Notes: generated by a model not told the origin, from the letters alone. A DNA stretch of 64,000 nucleotides from Tanypteryx hageni (GCA_028673005.1 CM054118.1:2935410-2999409), one strand, 5' to 3'. Shown: positions 44,576 through 56,405, counted from the first letter of the stretch. Numbers and translations: made by a program.

Positions 44576-45490
44576 CTAGTAGAAGGTGCTTGCATACTGC
44601 AAGCATATAATCTCACATTGATAAACATTCATTTTCAGATAGGTATTTCATCATTACAAATATTTTTTAATTCTAAATATTTCACCTCTGCAGCGATTTT
44701 CGTTTTTCCTTTATGTAAAAATAATAGTTTAAAACAATCCCCAAATGTTGCAATTTTAAACATTTTACACTTTATCCACTATGGGTACTATTGCTACACA
44801 TTTCAGCCAATTTTTAAAGTTGTAGCACTTCTAGAAGTAAAATAATATTTTTCTAATTGTTTAAAATTTAAAAATTTTAACGGTTGCCGCAATATATATG
44901 GAGAGATTGAAATTTTTATTTGTGCAAATACACTGTTCTGTAAATAATTTGAAAATTGCAGCTTCCTAGCTCATCCCGTAGTACCTAAAAAATTATTAAA
45001 CTTTAATGTTCAAATGGGGTTAAAACAACCCCTAAAATTTACAATTTTAAAATTTTCGACTTTTATAGTTGGTTATGAGAAATGTTCTATAATCTTGCAA
45101 AATTTCAGCTTCCTAAACTTATTAGATTGGTCTACACACTGGATTGCGTTTTCCCATGCTAACTTGTGGGAGATATTCCGTGGTCTCTGGAGCTGAACCC
45201 AAGACACTCAAAGCAAAAGGGACAATAATTCCTAATAGATATTGCGGCCAACTAGCAAGAAAATTTCACCATTCTAGCTTACCGGCAAGTGCCCATAATT
45301 AATTTACAAAAATGGCGCAATGCTTTTCTTATGGGAAAAAACGCAAATTTCGGATTTTCTGGAGTCGAACTCATGTCACTTAGGTAAGAAGTCTCATTTT
45401 ATCTGAAGGTTTCTTCATCATATCTACAAAAACTTAAACTTTCATCTCTCTATCTCTTGTCGATTGGGCTGGACATTAGTATACTCCTGT
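44576..45490 (-). mobile_element. Helitron-like unit B
   Basis: Minus-strand 3' end at 44,576-44,604: hairpin GCTTGCAGTATGCAAGC, ACCTTCTA, CTAG, T. It is separated from unit A by the 9-bp spacer TATGTTATA (minus-strand reading). The 5' part includes 'aacaggagtatactaatg', matching the 5' region of the other units. The exact 5' end near 45,490 is blurred by the head-to-head junction with unit C. Confidence 0.55.
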
Positions 45491-45507
45491 TATTATATGT
45501 TATATAT

Positions 45508-46135
45508 ATCCTCCTCTGTAAGAGTCGTCGATATATAATGACTAATAGTTGTTTAAACAAATTTTCAAGGTTTATGTATTTCCGCATGTGCAACGGAGTT
45601 GAATTTTTTTGTAAGTAGAATTTCTAAAAAAAACGAAATAAGGATTATACAAATTTTGATATTTTTATTTGTTTGGCAGTTAAAAATTATTAAAGTTTAA
45701 ACAAATAGATAACTGTTTAGACATTATTGGATAAGATATGGAGCTGAAATTTTCAAGTTATGTACAAAGTAGTGACCTATCACAAAAAACATTTCAATTT
45801 TACCATGCATGAATTTCGGCGGCCGTTAAAAATTATTTAAATTTAAACAGTTAGAAAAATTATATTTTACTTATAGATGTGCTACAACTTTAAAATTTGG
45901 CTAAAATGTGTAGCATTAGTACCTTATAATGAAGAAAGTGTAAAATATTTAAAATTGCAACATTTGGAGATTGTTTTAAACTATTATTTTTACATGTGGG
46001 AAAAACGGAAATCGCTGAGGATGTGAAATCTTTAGAATTAAAAGATTATTTGTAATGATGAAACGTTGGTCTGAATAATTATTGTTTTTTCAAGGTGAGA
46101 TGAATTGCTTGCAGTATGCAAGCACCTTCTACTAG
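45508..46135 (+). mobile_element. Helitron-like unit C
   Basis: Starts TCCTCCTCTGTAAGAGTCGT after 'gttatata' and ends with hairpin GCTTGCAGTATGCAAGC (46,107-46,123), ACCTTCTA, CTAG (46,132-46,135), T. Interior blocks such as 'aaggtttatgtatttccgca', 'aaacgaaataaggattata' and 'gtgtagcattagtacc' are shared with units A, B and D. Confidence 0.6.
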
Positions 46136-46145
46136 TACCCCAACT

Positions 46146-48762
46146 AGTACCCCAACCGGGGTCCACATGGACCCCCAGGGGTCCATAGAAGCTTTGAGGG
46201 GATCCACAAGAAAAAAATTGTATTTCGGGGGTCCATAATATGAGCTAAGGGGTTCATGATAAAATATTATAAATAAAATAATTTAATTATAATAATAAAA
46301 TAAACTAATGTCATAGAAAATTCCAGAAATTCACAGTCAGAAGATACTCGTATTTTCTGGAACCTTGTTTAGTTGACGGAAAAATAGGATTTCTTTTCAT
46401 AGAAAATTCTCGAAGAAGAAAACATTATTTAGGCACCGACTAATCTAGAACGAGTCAGTCAGTCAGAGGTAGTCATTTCATTCTATAGTGAGTAATCGGC
46501 ATCGTCGTGGTGAAATCTATTGTTTGTGTTATTGAACGTTATTGTTCTAGTGAACTATATTTCCATTAGTACCTACAAGCATTTCCAACATTAAATATTT
46601 GAGGTTAATAATATTGTTATTGTTTTCAGATTACCCATGGCTCATGCAAAGAAGAAAACAAGACAATATTCGACTGAATTTCTGTCGTATGGTTTTATTG
46701 AATCACCAGAAAATATCACAAAACCAATGTGTCTTATATGTATGACTGTGCTGTCTAATGATAGCATGAAGCCAAGTAAGCTTCGTCACCATTTGGAGAT
46801 AAGGCACAGCGAAAAGAAAAATAAATCAGTGGAGTATTTCTGAAAACTACGAGATAATTTTCAAGGAAGAAACAAATTGGATTAGATTTTTAGTAAACAA
46901 GCAAGCAATAAAGATAGCGGTTTGTTAACATCATATGAAATCAGCAAAATAATAGCAAAATCTGGAAAGCCACATAGCATTGGCGAAACTGACATCTTGC
47001 CTTCGATATCAGTTGTAATTTCAACAATGTTAAACAAAAATGCACGTGAAATTACCGATAACCTTCCTTTGAGCAATAACACAATATCCAGACGCATTGA
47101 TGAAATGTCTGAAGATGTAGAAAATCAACTTATTGCTCAATTACGAGTGAAACAGTTTGCAATGCAACTCGATGAATCAACTTTGATTGGCAATGAAGCA
47201 CTTTTATTGGCATATGTAAGATATATGGATGATAATCAACCCAGAGAGGAAATGCTTTTTGCAAGCTTCCTCAAAACAGATACTAAAGGTGAAACAATAT
47301 TTAAGGAAGTCCAGTCTTATTTTAGAGAAAAAATATTCCACTCGAAAATTTAATGGCTTGTGCTACTGATGGCGCTCCTTCCATGGTCGGTAGGTACAGA
47401 GGGTTTATCACTCATTTAAAAAATGCATTGCCAAAAGTATTTTGCATACATTGCGTGATTCACCGCCAACATCTGGTGGCGAAGAGATTGAGTGGACGTC
47501 TTCATGAAGCCTTAACTCTTGTAATAAAAGCTGTCAACCTCATTAAGGCTAATTCTCTTCAAGATCGTCTCTTTCGCAAATTTTGTGATGAAAATGAAGA
47601 AGAATTTGACCGTCTTGTACTGCATACAGAGGTGCGAAGGTTGTCAAAAGGCAATTGTCTTCGTCGCTTCGTCGTCCTTTGGGTCAGTATTGTATCATTT
47701 CTAAACGAAAAGGAGATTGGAAAACAGTTGGTTGCCATGACAACAGACATATTTTACCTCTCAGATGTGTTTGAAAAACTGAATTCTCTTAATAAGCTGC
47801 AGCAAGGACATAATTGTGATTTAATATCTAGCAAAGAAGCCATTAATGCATTCCTAGGAAAACTCAAATTGTACAGTCTTAATATCTCACGCCGTGCGTT
47901 TGACCAGTTCCAAACCTTGCTTCAGTTAGCAGTGATTTAAAAGATGATGATTGTGTTGTGTATGTTGATCATTTTAAAAAAAATTATGAAGACATGCAAG
48001 TTCGGTTCAAGGACCTACTAGAACTGAACATCCCAGATTGGGTGCTGATTACATTTGAGGTAAATGTTGCTGATGTTGAAATTGTTACAAGAGGAACTTG
48101 TTGAATTGCGGTCTGATGAGACAGTCCGAAGTCTATTCAAAAAAGGAAAGCATGATGTATGGAAGAATAGTGACATTGCATGTAAATATCCGCTTTTATG
48201 GGAGAAAGCTAAAATGTTTGTCATTGTTTTCCCATCATCTTATCTTGTGGAATCTGGCTTTAGTCGTGTAACACAGTTGTTAACAAAAAATCGTTATCGA
48301 CTTGATATAGTAAAAAGAGGTGATCTTCGTCTGACTCTCACAAAATTGGAGCCAGATATTAATATGCTAATATCAAAACATCAGCAACAAGGATCTCATT
48401 AGTAGGGCCTATTTAATGGGATCCTATTTAATAGCCTTAGGAATAAATTTATATATGTTGTTTGAAATAGTATTTTTTTTAAATATTTCTGTCATTACAA
48501 GTAAAAATATGTTTCAGTTTTATCAATTAAAATTTTCAAAATTTGTAATTTACATTTTTTTTATTATATTGGAATTGTTTAATTATTATCTTTTACTAAC
48601 TTACAAATAAGTATTTCATTTAGGAATTGTTTAATTATTAGCTTTTACTAACCTAAAAATAAATATTTCATTTAGGAATATTACATATGCGTATATGGGG
48701 GTCCACATACGTAAAGTTAGGACTCAGGGGGTCCACAAGCAAAAAAAGGTTGGGAACCCTTG
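46146..48762 (+). mobile_element. hAT transposon with BED-finger transposase, decayed
   Basis: The right end is AAAAGGTTGGGAACCCTTG, ending 48,762; its reverse complement CAAGGGTTCCCAACC is a hAT-type tip. The left end 'agtaccccaaccggggtcca' is an eroded counterpart. Subterminal 'gggggtccac' motifs occur near both ends, typical of Charlie-like hAT elements. Flanks 'ttctacta' and 'ttctatat' are similar but not identical, so no clean 8-bp duplication is claimed. It lies between Helitron-like units C and D. Confidence 0.7.
46637..48402 (+). pseudogene. hAT transposase, BED zinc finger type, inactivated
   Basis: ATG at 46,637 starts a BED finger: YGFIESPENITKPMCLIC.., then LRHHLEIRH completing the C..C..H..H set. 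Two in-frame stops follow (46,841 and ~46,889). The next block, 46,922-47,353, holds QFAMQLDESTLIGNEALLLA, the region with the first catalytic Asp. After a frameshift near 47,340 comes MACATDGAPSMVGRYRGF with the second catalytic Asp and CIHCVIHRQHLVAKRL, the C..H motif of hAT enzymes. Further frame changes near 47,940 and 48,060 precede the C-terminal dimerisation block FPSSYLVESGFSRVTQLLTK.. to 48,402. It resembles transposases related to ZBED5/SCAND3-type proteins. The domain order is complete, but at least three frame changes and two stops disable it. Confidence 0.85.
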
Positions 48763-48799
48763 TTCTATATAGACGTTCCTTACAGAGGAGGAGGAGGAT

Positions 48800-49379
48800 A
48801 TAACATACAAATTTTCAAGGTTTATGTATTTCCGCATGTGCTACGGATTTTAAATTTTTTTATTAGTACAATTCGTAAAAAAAACGAAATGAGGATTATA
48901 AAAATTTTGATTTTTTGATTTTTTGGCAGTTAAAAATTCTTAAAGTTTAAACAAATATATAACAGTTTAGACATAACGGGATGAGCTAGGAAGCTGAAAT
49001 TTTCAATACAGAGTAGTGCAGTTGCACAAATAAACATTTGAATCTATCCATTAACATATTGCGGCAGCCGTTAAAAATGTTCAAATTTTCAACAATTGGA
49101 AAAATATTATTCCACTTCTAGAAGAACTACAACTTTAAAATTTGACGGATATGTGTAGCATTAGTACTCCATAATGGAGAAAGTGTAAAATTTTTAAAAT
49201 TGCAACATTTGTGGATTGTCTTACACTATGTTTTTTACAAGTGGGAAAAACGAAAATCGCTGCAAAGGTGAAATCTTTAGATCTTTAGACTATTTGTAAT
49301 GATGAAATGTCAGTCTGAAAAAGGAATGTTTCTTCAAGGTGAAATGAAATGCTTGCAGTATGCAAGCACCAACTACTAG
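48800..49379 (+). mobile_element. Helitron-like unit D
   Basis: Shares the interior of unit C from 'caaattttcaaggtttatgt' onward and ends with hairpin GCTTGCAGTATGCAAGC (49,351-49,367), ACCAACTA, CTAG (49,376-49,379), T. Just left of it (48,766-48,806) the terminal motif lies in reverse orientation ('ttacagaggaggaggagga'), so this unit begins at a rearranged junction next to the hAT element. Confidence 0.6.
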
Positions 49380-49393
49380 TATGTTATATATAT

Positions 49394-49675
49394 TCTCCTC
49401 TGTAATAGTCGTCGATATATAATGATAACAGGAGGATACTAATGTTTAGGCACTTCCATATGTGCTGGAGGTTTGAAATTTTTTTCTTAGGTAGGATTTT
49501 TTGCAAAAGTTTTGGGTTTGTTTTAGTCTATTATTTTTACACTAGGGAAAAAGGAAAATTGCTCCGGAGGTGAATTATTTAAAACTTAAAAAATATTTTG
49601 TAATGGTGAAATTTGATAAATGATTTTTTTTATGTTGAGATGATATGCTTGCAGAATGCAAGCACCAACTACTAA
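49394..49675 (+). mobile_element. Helitron-like unit E (short) and trailing 5' fragment
   Basis: Starts TCTCCTCTGTAATAGTCGTC and ends with hairpin GCTTGCAGAATGCAAGC (49,647-49,663), ACCAACTA, CTAA, T. It is only 282 bp, an internally deleted version. After the spacer 'tatgttata' another 5' end, TCCTCCTCCTCTGTAAG, begins at 49,685 but is lost by ~49,730. Confidence 0.55.
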
Positions 49676-49731
49676 TATGTTATATCCTCCTCCTCTGTAA
49701 GAAACTTCTATATATAATGATATACACACAC

Positions 49732-50985
49732 ATTAATATAAGAATATTTTCCCTTGGATGCTTACCTCGTTAAGTAACAAGAAATAGCTAGTGCTTAAAA
49801 AAGTTCATTTTGCGAACACAAAACGATATTTCCTATTTTTGTATTTTTACTTTTTTCATTACAAATTTGGCCAAAGGTTGTTATTTCGGCAACCAACCTA
49901 CATTCGAAAACATATATTAACAGTTAATTTACGCTATTCACAAACTGAACCTTGATGATTAAACCAAATTAGCACCTTGAATATCGGTCACAATAATATT
50001 ATGGTTGTTTTACCGCACTGGTATTTCCAAATCTAGATATTTTTGATTTCGTATAATTCTTATCGCGTCGTTGACAAATATATTATATCGCGAATGTAGA
50101 TAGTAAATTAGGATTTACCTCTTTAAATTGTATAATAAAAACTAGAAAACGATTCATTTATGAAATCCGAACATATTGTTATTTTGCTTTTGCCGAGAAA
50201 CATTCTTAAAAAAATAATGACGAGTTCAGCGTAAAGACTTTTAGACACTCGTTGATGCCAATAAAGGTAAATACATTAACGATATAATTATTAATAATAT
50301 TTTAGACGTCAAATAGGTACTATTTAATACTTTGTATCATTTGTTAAATTTCATCATTGCACTACATATTCTCTTTATTTAACATAAAATATATACTGAG
50401 AAAAATTAGACTATTATTGAGCGCTCGATCAACAGTCTTACCACAAATCCTACTTAAAATGTGTTTTTTCAATCGGCTAAATATTTTACAACAAATATCA
50501 AATAAATATTAATATTTAATCTTTTTTCAATTTTTAGTACCTATTGCTAATTTATGTGCACCATTTTTAAAACATTATATATGAATTGAAGTTTACTAAC
50601 CTGTAGCAAAAGACGAAGGAGCCATATGCATGAGAGAGGAAAGATCCTTCCTGAATAACTTCAAGAAAAAGACTGCCAAAAGGACGAACGAGTGAAAGTG
50701 CATACAACGAGCATCTATAGGAAAAACCCTAAAAAGGATCGAGAGATATTTGTTTCCGAAATACACTTCTACGGGGTTGATGAGTGTAAGGGGTAGAAAA
50801 CGATTCAAACGACCACCGAAATTCCTTTCTTCCGAACGTTGTTTAACAGGAGTCGAGGCATTCTGAGCAGGACATATCCATGGTCTTATCTGTATAGAAA
50901 GTCTCGCGGAATATCCCACCATTAGGTCGGCAAATATAATCTCAAAAGGCTCAAAAGGACTAAGAAACTCGTGTTCTCAAAACTA
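49732..50985. other. gene-free stretch
   Basis: AT-rich; the 108-codon minus frame at 50,596-50,922 has no recognisable domain. No repeat partner seen. Confidence 0.5.
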
Positions 50986-50993
50986 CCCTAGGG

Positions 50994-51303
50994 CAGTGGC
51001 GTAAATATGGGTACGCAAGTTACGCGATCGCGTAAGGGCCCAAGACCAAGGGGGTCCTCACCCTTGCATCCATTGTTTATAATAATTTATAAATTTAGTT
51101 ATTCATAATAAATATAAATACTTTGTTTATCAAAATTTAGTTATTCATAATAAATATAAATACTTTGTTTATCAAAATTCTATATTTATGTTATTTCTAT
51201 TAATATCCATTACACTCAGAACACACTAACATATATACAATTATTAAGTGGGGCCCCGAGAGATTTTTTGCTAGGGGCCCAAAAGCTATAGTTACGCCAC
51301 TGC
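50994..51303. mobile_element. hAT MITE, CAGTGGCGTAA termini
   Basis: Left CAGTGGCGTAAATATGGG, right ATAGTTACGCCACTG: 11-bp perfect inverted tips. Flanking octamers CCCTAGGG (50,986-50,993) and CCCTTGGG (51,304-51,311) match at seven of eight positions, as expected for an aged hAT duplication. Inside, a 42-bp segment ('tttagttattcataataaat'..) is tandemly duplicated at 51,091-51,176. Confidence 0.8.
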
Positions 51304-51311
51304 CCTTGGGC

Positions 51312-53846
51312 CTCGCGGTTGTCTGATTGTCCAGAGTAGAAGCGTGAGCTTTTCAAAATGACGCATATTTGAGTGTAAGGAAATACCCTTATTTCAGTCC
51401 CACTGTTAATGCAATCCCAGAAAAGGTACGAAATCGTAGGTAGAAAATAATACTGCGAAAAAAGTAAACTGAAGCGACTCAAATATTCTAATTGAGAGTA
51501 GGTTATTGTGGACGTATATCGTACTGTTCCATCTTTTTAAAAAAGCGACGCTTATCGACGACTATTCATATTCATCGATTTTGAAATTTAAAAAAAATCG
51601 ACGTTTTTCGATTTAAATCGAATCCTACCTAGCCTACATATAACGCATTTCTGTCCTGGCTTGCTCTTTCGTCGATTTATTACGGAATTTACCGATTGTT
51701 TTTCGTGGCACTTTTTATGTTAAAGATTTTCTTTGCATTTCTTTTTCCCATCTTCCCTCGCTATCGTCGTTTCACATAGGTTGTTACATTAGAATGACCT
51801 CACACAATACATAAACGTTTTTTTTACCCTTCATTTCTCTGTATTAATTCATTAATTAATTCTCAATTTATTTATACATTTCGATTTTCTAATATATGTC
51901 TGTCCAGTCTTTAGTATTATGTGTCTAAAATCCTTAATGAAAGAGAAATCACCTTCACACTCGTCGATCAACTTATCACTGCAGTCGCGGAATCAGGTGA
52001 CGCGTCTCCGTATCAAATTTTCCCAGCGACTTTCCGGAATCATTAATCCTCCCCCAATATATGCGGTGTGTGCGTTTTGCCCGCTTCTTATTTGTCTCGA
52101 TGCTTATTATTTACCTTCTTCCGAAGGCGTAAATGAGTATGCGAAGGAGACACCGGAGTGACGTAATAGCTTTTACTCAACTCAATATAACCTTTCCCGG
52201 ATTCTCCAATCAGTCGGCCTATTCTTTTTCACCTCTTGTTTCTTATCGTGTTTCCTTCTTCCCATTCCTCCCACGCCAAACACCTCGTCCCTCTCTTTCA
52301 TGGTCATGCCTCAGATTTCATTTGTTCTCCAACCCCTCTTCCTCTCTCCCTCTGTTTTTCCACTATTTCCCTCCTTTCCCGCAACTCTCATCTCTTCATC
52401 AATCCAATCTCCTTCTCCCTCTCAATTAATCCAGGAAAGAAAATGATTTCAACTGCTAGCCACATCCTTCTCTCTCTCTGGCAGATGCTCATAAGTCTCA
52501 GCCGCAGCCAATTAAAGGTTGATGTCTTGGCACTCAGTTTAAGAGGAATTTCCCTCCACTTTCTTTCTCTCTCTCTCTCACCGTTTCTCCATTTTCTTAC
52601 CCATCTCTCACTCTCTTTTTATGCTCGCAATAAAAGCCTACCTTCACTCATAGACAGGCGACCGATGTTTCCTTTTCTTACCTCTGGGTTTACTCTCGTG
52701 CACTCTTTAGAAATTTGCTCCTCTTACTTTTCTATTCTTTTTCTCTCTTTCTCCCCTTTCTTTCAATATTTCAGCTTTAATTTATTTTTCTCTTTCGCTA
52801 ATTATTTTCCCATTAATTCCTTGTATCTATAATTCTCTTCAGATTTTTTTCATGCTTGCTTTCATTCCATTCACTCTCTTTCTTCTTTCTTTTCGGGCAC
52901 TTTTGTATTTCTGGCCCATATCATTTACTTATGTTAACAATAGATTTTCTAAGTTGTTTTGCAAGTACTAGTTTCTTGTTTTGCCATTTTACTACCGTGA
53001 TTTTAATCTAAGATGCATAAACCTACTTGTTCTCTGTTATTCCCCCATTTTTATTGCCTGTGTATTTAATCTTTAAGGTCATAAATAGTACTTACCAGCC
53101 ATTTACAATGAGCGTTTCAACGATAACAATGGCGACTAAAATTACTGCGATAGGATTTAAACGCGTTGCATTGGAAGCAAGACTCGCTAACAAAACATCT
53201 GGAACATTGCTGGTTTTTCTCTTTTAAAATTTCTTTTTTTATTCAAGATGTTTGATAAATTTGTTTTATTGCTCATATTCTACAGCACTCTGTGCGTAAA
53301 AAACTACCGGATGTAAGTCAGACTGGTTTCAAACCGCTTCATAACAAAGGAGGTAATTCCTTTGTCTTAACCTTCTCAAACATTTTGCCGTGTTTATTTC
53401 CTCCTTCCATTATGCTGTTTTCTTGAATGTACAGTCGCAATCGGATAACTCGGGCCTCGGACTAAAAAGGGAAAGTTAAAGAAACTTCGGCTCATAGGGG
53501 TTCATTTTGCGAATTAAAAAATCCTCGAGTTGCAGGAAGTTTTGAATCTTGTTAGGTCTGATTATCGGAATAGAACCGCCTCTCTCTGCCACTTTTATTT
53601 CTCTCTCCTACCATTCCTTGCTGTCTTCCTCTTCCCATTTTCTTTTTCGATTTCTCTTACCACACCTTCCTCGTCCTCTTTACCTTTTCCTTCTCATCCC
53701 ACATCTATCCATTTTCATTTCCGTTTGGACTTTTGTGTAGAAACAGGAGAAAGATCATATTCTGAAAAGCAATTCTAAATGATTACTAGAACAAGGGCGA
53801 ATGTAAAATCTTATTCACGGAAATCTGTTATATTTACTTTCTCGAG
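51312..53846. other. gene-free; pyrimidine-rich at 52,230-52,900 and 53,560-53,720
   Basis: Frames of up to 198 codons at 52,133-52,832 are CT-rich translations (S, F, L, P). The motif 'tcgaatcctacctag' at 51,618-51,632 is the inverted partner of 41,494-41,512. No gene recognised. Confidence 0.5.

Positions 53847-53912
<66 letters not shown>
53847..53912. repeat. (TA)n microsatellite
   Basis: Uninterrupted apart from a single G. Confidence 0.95.
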
Positions 53913-53914
<2 letters not shown>

Positions 53915-54501
53915 TTGTTGCCATTCATTTACCTCATACTTTTCCTCTTCCGTAAGTATTTAACACTCGGAGTACGGACCTCGGGTCTCAGGAGACCCGA
54001 AAGGTATATTTTCGAAAATATTTCTTTAAAATTTTTTTTGCCGAAATTGATACTTTATATATTCCTAGTAGATCATGTTGGGAGTTTAAAATCAGTAATA
54101 AAATTATATTGTAATTTAAGTCATCCAAATCACGGAATGTATAAATGTGAGGGTCTTCGAGGACTCTACGCCGTGTAACTTTTATATCACTTATGACCGG
54201 GCCGATCAAAGTCCGGACAAAATTAGCTCGCTCAGCACGACATTGTAATACATGTTAGTTATTATCGAAGTCTTGACGTCTCGATTTCCAGTTTTCTCTT
54301 GTGGCTCCGTTATTCACATCGTTCTGTTTGCCTCCCGAATCATTTTGTCATATACTTTTTATTTTTTGTGACTCTATTATTCTAAAATGGGAGATAGAAT
54401 ATTTAGGCTTTGGAGTTACGTTGCTCTACAGCCTGAAAGAACAAGACCCGAAAATATAGTTCGAAATATTAGTAAAGTTACTAATTACAGCAAAGGTCCT
54501 A

Positions 54502-55415
54502 AGTGAGTTGGGGCAAGTGCGTTTCTGGGGCAGGTGCGATCCCTATCTATATCTTGGTTATTCAGCTGATACTAGTGTTGCAGTCTGTTGGAGAAAAAAA
54601 TAGGTTGTGTTACATCTATAAATCACTAGAAGGGGTTACTGTTGTCATTTCCGGTGACACAAGGAAGTAATTTAGAGTGTGGGTTCGTAACAACACGTGG
54701 TTATAGTTAACGTGACTGTTTTCAACCACCTATATCAGTGTTACTTTTTCTCGCACATTAACCATTTTGGGTGAGTACACATTACTATTCTTGTTCTTTC
54801 TTCGTAGTTCTTCAGATTTATCATGTTAGTGAGTTAAAAAATATTGTGAGGGGTAGCGCTCTTGCCCCTTAAAATATCAGGTCTGGGGCAAGTGCGTAAC
54901 AGCCTTGTGGGGCAAGAGCTTTCTTAGGTACGCACTTCCCCCTGATAGTTACACAATTTGGTTGAGTCATATTTTACTCTATTACAGCTACTATGACAAC
55001 AGAAAGCTTGATTATTGTGATTTTTACAGTTAATTAATTACACGTTACATTTATTTCATCGTTCTATACATGGTAATTGATATTATGTGAACAAGTTAAA
55101 AAAAATTAACTCGAAGAGTGGAGTTTGTAATTTAAGATTAACTCTATACGATCTTGCCCCATATGTCGCGTTTAATGCTTGGTTCGCACTTGCCCCCTCT
55201 TCTGGGGTAAGTGCGTACCCTTGACGTTTTAATAATGTTTTGTTTTTAAAATCAGTTCATATTGTTAAAAGAAAAGGCTAATGTGATAAAATGACTTGGC
55301 ACTAATTGGAGAATAAAGCATAAAAGTTCCGGTTTTCAATTACAAAGATAACAGTTCTAGCACCCTTCCAAAGTTCACCTTAAACATTTAGGGGGCGCAC
55401 TTGCCCCAACCCACC
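54502..55415. mobile_element. unclassified non-autonomous TIR element rich in GGGGCAAGTGCG motifs
   Basis: Left AGTGAGTTGGGGCAAGTGCG and right CGCACTTGCCCCAACCCACC are 20-bp inverted repeats with two mismatches, each bordered by TA (54,500-54,501 and 55,416-55,417). The same 12-mer or a close variant recurs inside at 54,527, 54,885, 54,909, 55,185 and 55,204, with further partial copies (cttgcccc) at 54,861 and 55,153, in both orientations, like subterminal transposase-binding sites. No ORF. It interrupts the piggyBac coding region. The TA target suggests a Tc1/mariner-type origin, but I do not recognise the termini. Confidence 0.75.
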
Positions 55416-56219
55416 TATCACATTTGGAAACATTTGAGTTATTTATTTCAGATGAAATTATAAATTTGATAGTTGCCAATACAAACATAAAAGCAAGAGC
55501 ACACTTCGCAAACCAGCTGCATACAGACCATCAAAAGGCATGGACTGATTTCGGCAGTGTTGAAGTCAAAGCCTTTATTGGAATTTTGTTATTGATAGGA
55601 CGATTTCGTGAATCCAATGAAGACGTTCAATTCTTGTGGAACAAAAACACTGCATTTATAAGACCCGTATATACAGCTGGCATGTCACGAGATCGCTTCA
55701 TTGATATTATGAAGCTCATTCGTTTTGACGATACCAACACCCGAAATACGTGAAGTCAAGAAGAAAAATTTGCCCCCTTTCGTGAAGTATCCAATATGTT
55801 TGCAGAGAATTGTCGAAAAGCTTATGATGCGTCAGCATTTGGGACCATCCATGAGCAGCTTGTGTCCTTCCGTGGACGGTGTCCTTTCAGAGTCTATATG
55901 CCAACCAAACCCAAGAAGTATGGCATCAAAATTTGAGTTTTGTACGATGCAGAAAATTTTTATTGTTGTGATCTTGATGTTTATCTTGGAAAGGTTGGAA
56001 ATGTTGTGGAAAAACAACAGTCACATCGAGTAGTGAAGCAGCTATGCAAGTTTTGGTATGGAAGTGGCCGTAACGTCACCACTGACAATTTCTTTACGAA
56101 CATGTCTATAGCAGAGGAGCTTTTGAAAAAAAATAACAATTGTAGGAGCTGTTAGAAAAAGTAGGAAAGGCTTGCCCCCGTCGTTGACTTCAACTTGTGG
56201 CAGAGAAGTAAATTCTTCT

Positions 56220-56231
56220 AAGTTCTTATTT
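56220..56231. repeat. left target-site duplication of nested SINE
   Basis: AAGTTCTTATTT, identical to 56,394-56,405. Confidence 0.93.
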
Positions 56232-56393
56232 GGGAATAATTGAACTGCCTTAGCAGTGGTAGAATATCCGCCCGGCAAGTGGAAGACCCGGGTTTGATTC
56301 CCGGTCATAGCAGAATTTTTTCTGTTTCAAAGTTATTCCCAAAATTACAGCTTATGCCATTCTGCATAGTTTCCTATTATTCCATCAATTTCC
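56232..56393 (+). mobile_element. tRNA-derived SINE inserted in piggyBac transposase
   Basis: A 162-bp insert between perfect 12-bp duplications. The head resembles tRNA-Gly: TTAGCAGTGGTAGAATATCC (A-box region, ~56,251) and ACCCGGGTTTGATTCCCGGT (T-arm with B box, ~56,287), where the stem CCGGG/CCCGG pairs. The tail is 'ttttttctgtttcaaagtta' and AT-rich sequence. 'gggaataa' at its start and 'ttattccc' at ~56,334 form a small inverted repeat. Removing the insert and one duplication restores the piggyBac reading frame at this point. Confidence 0.88.
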
Positions 56394-56405
56394 AAGTTCT
56401 TATTT
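56394..56405. repeat. right target-site duplication of nested SINE
   Basis: AAGTTCTTATTT. Confidence 0.93.

Noticed and set aside
45340..45400. Possible SINE on the minus strand (B-box-like GAGTTCGACTCC)
   Set aside because: No A box at the right distance and it lies within Helitron-like unit B; probably chance.
52133..52832. Overlapping frames of up to 198 codons
   Set aside because: CT-rich composition keeps multiple frames open; no recognisable protein.
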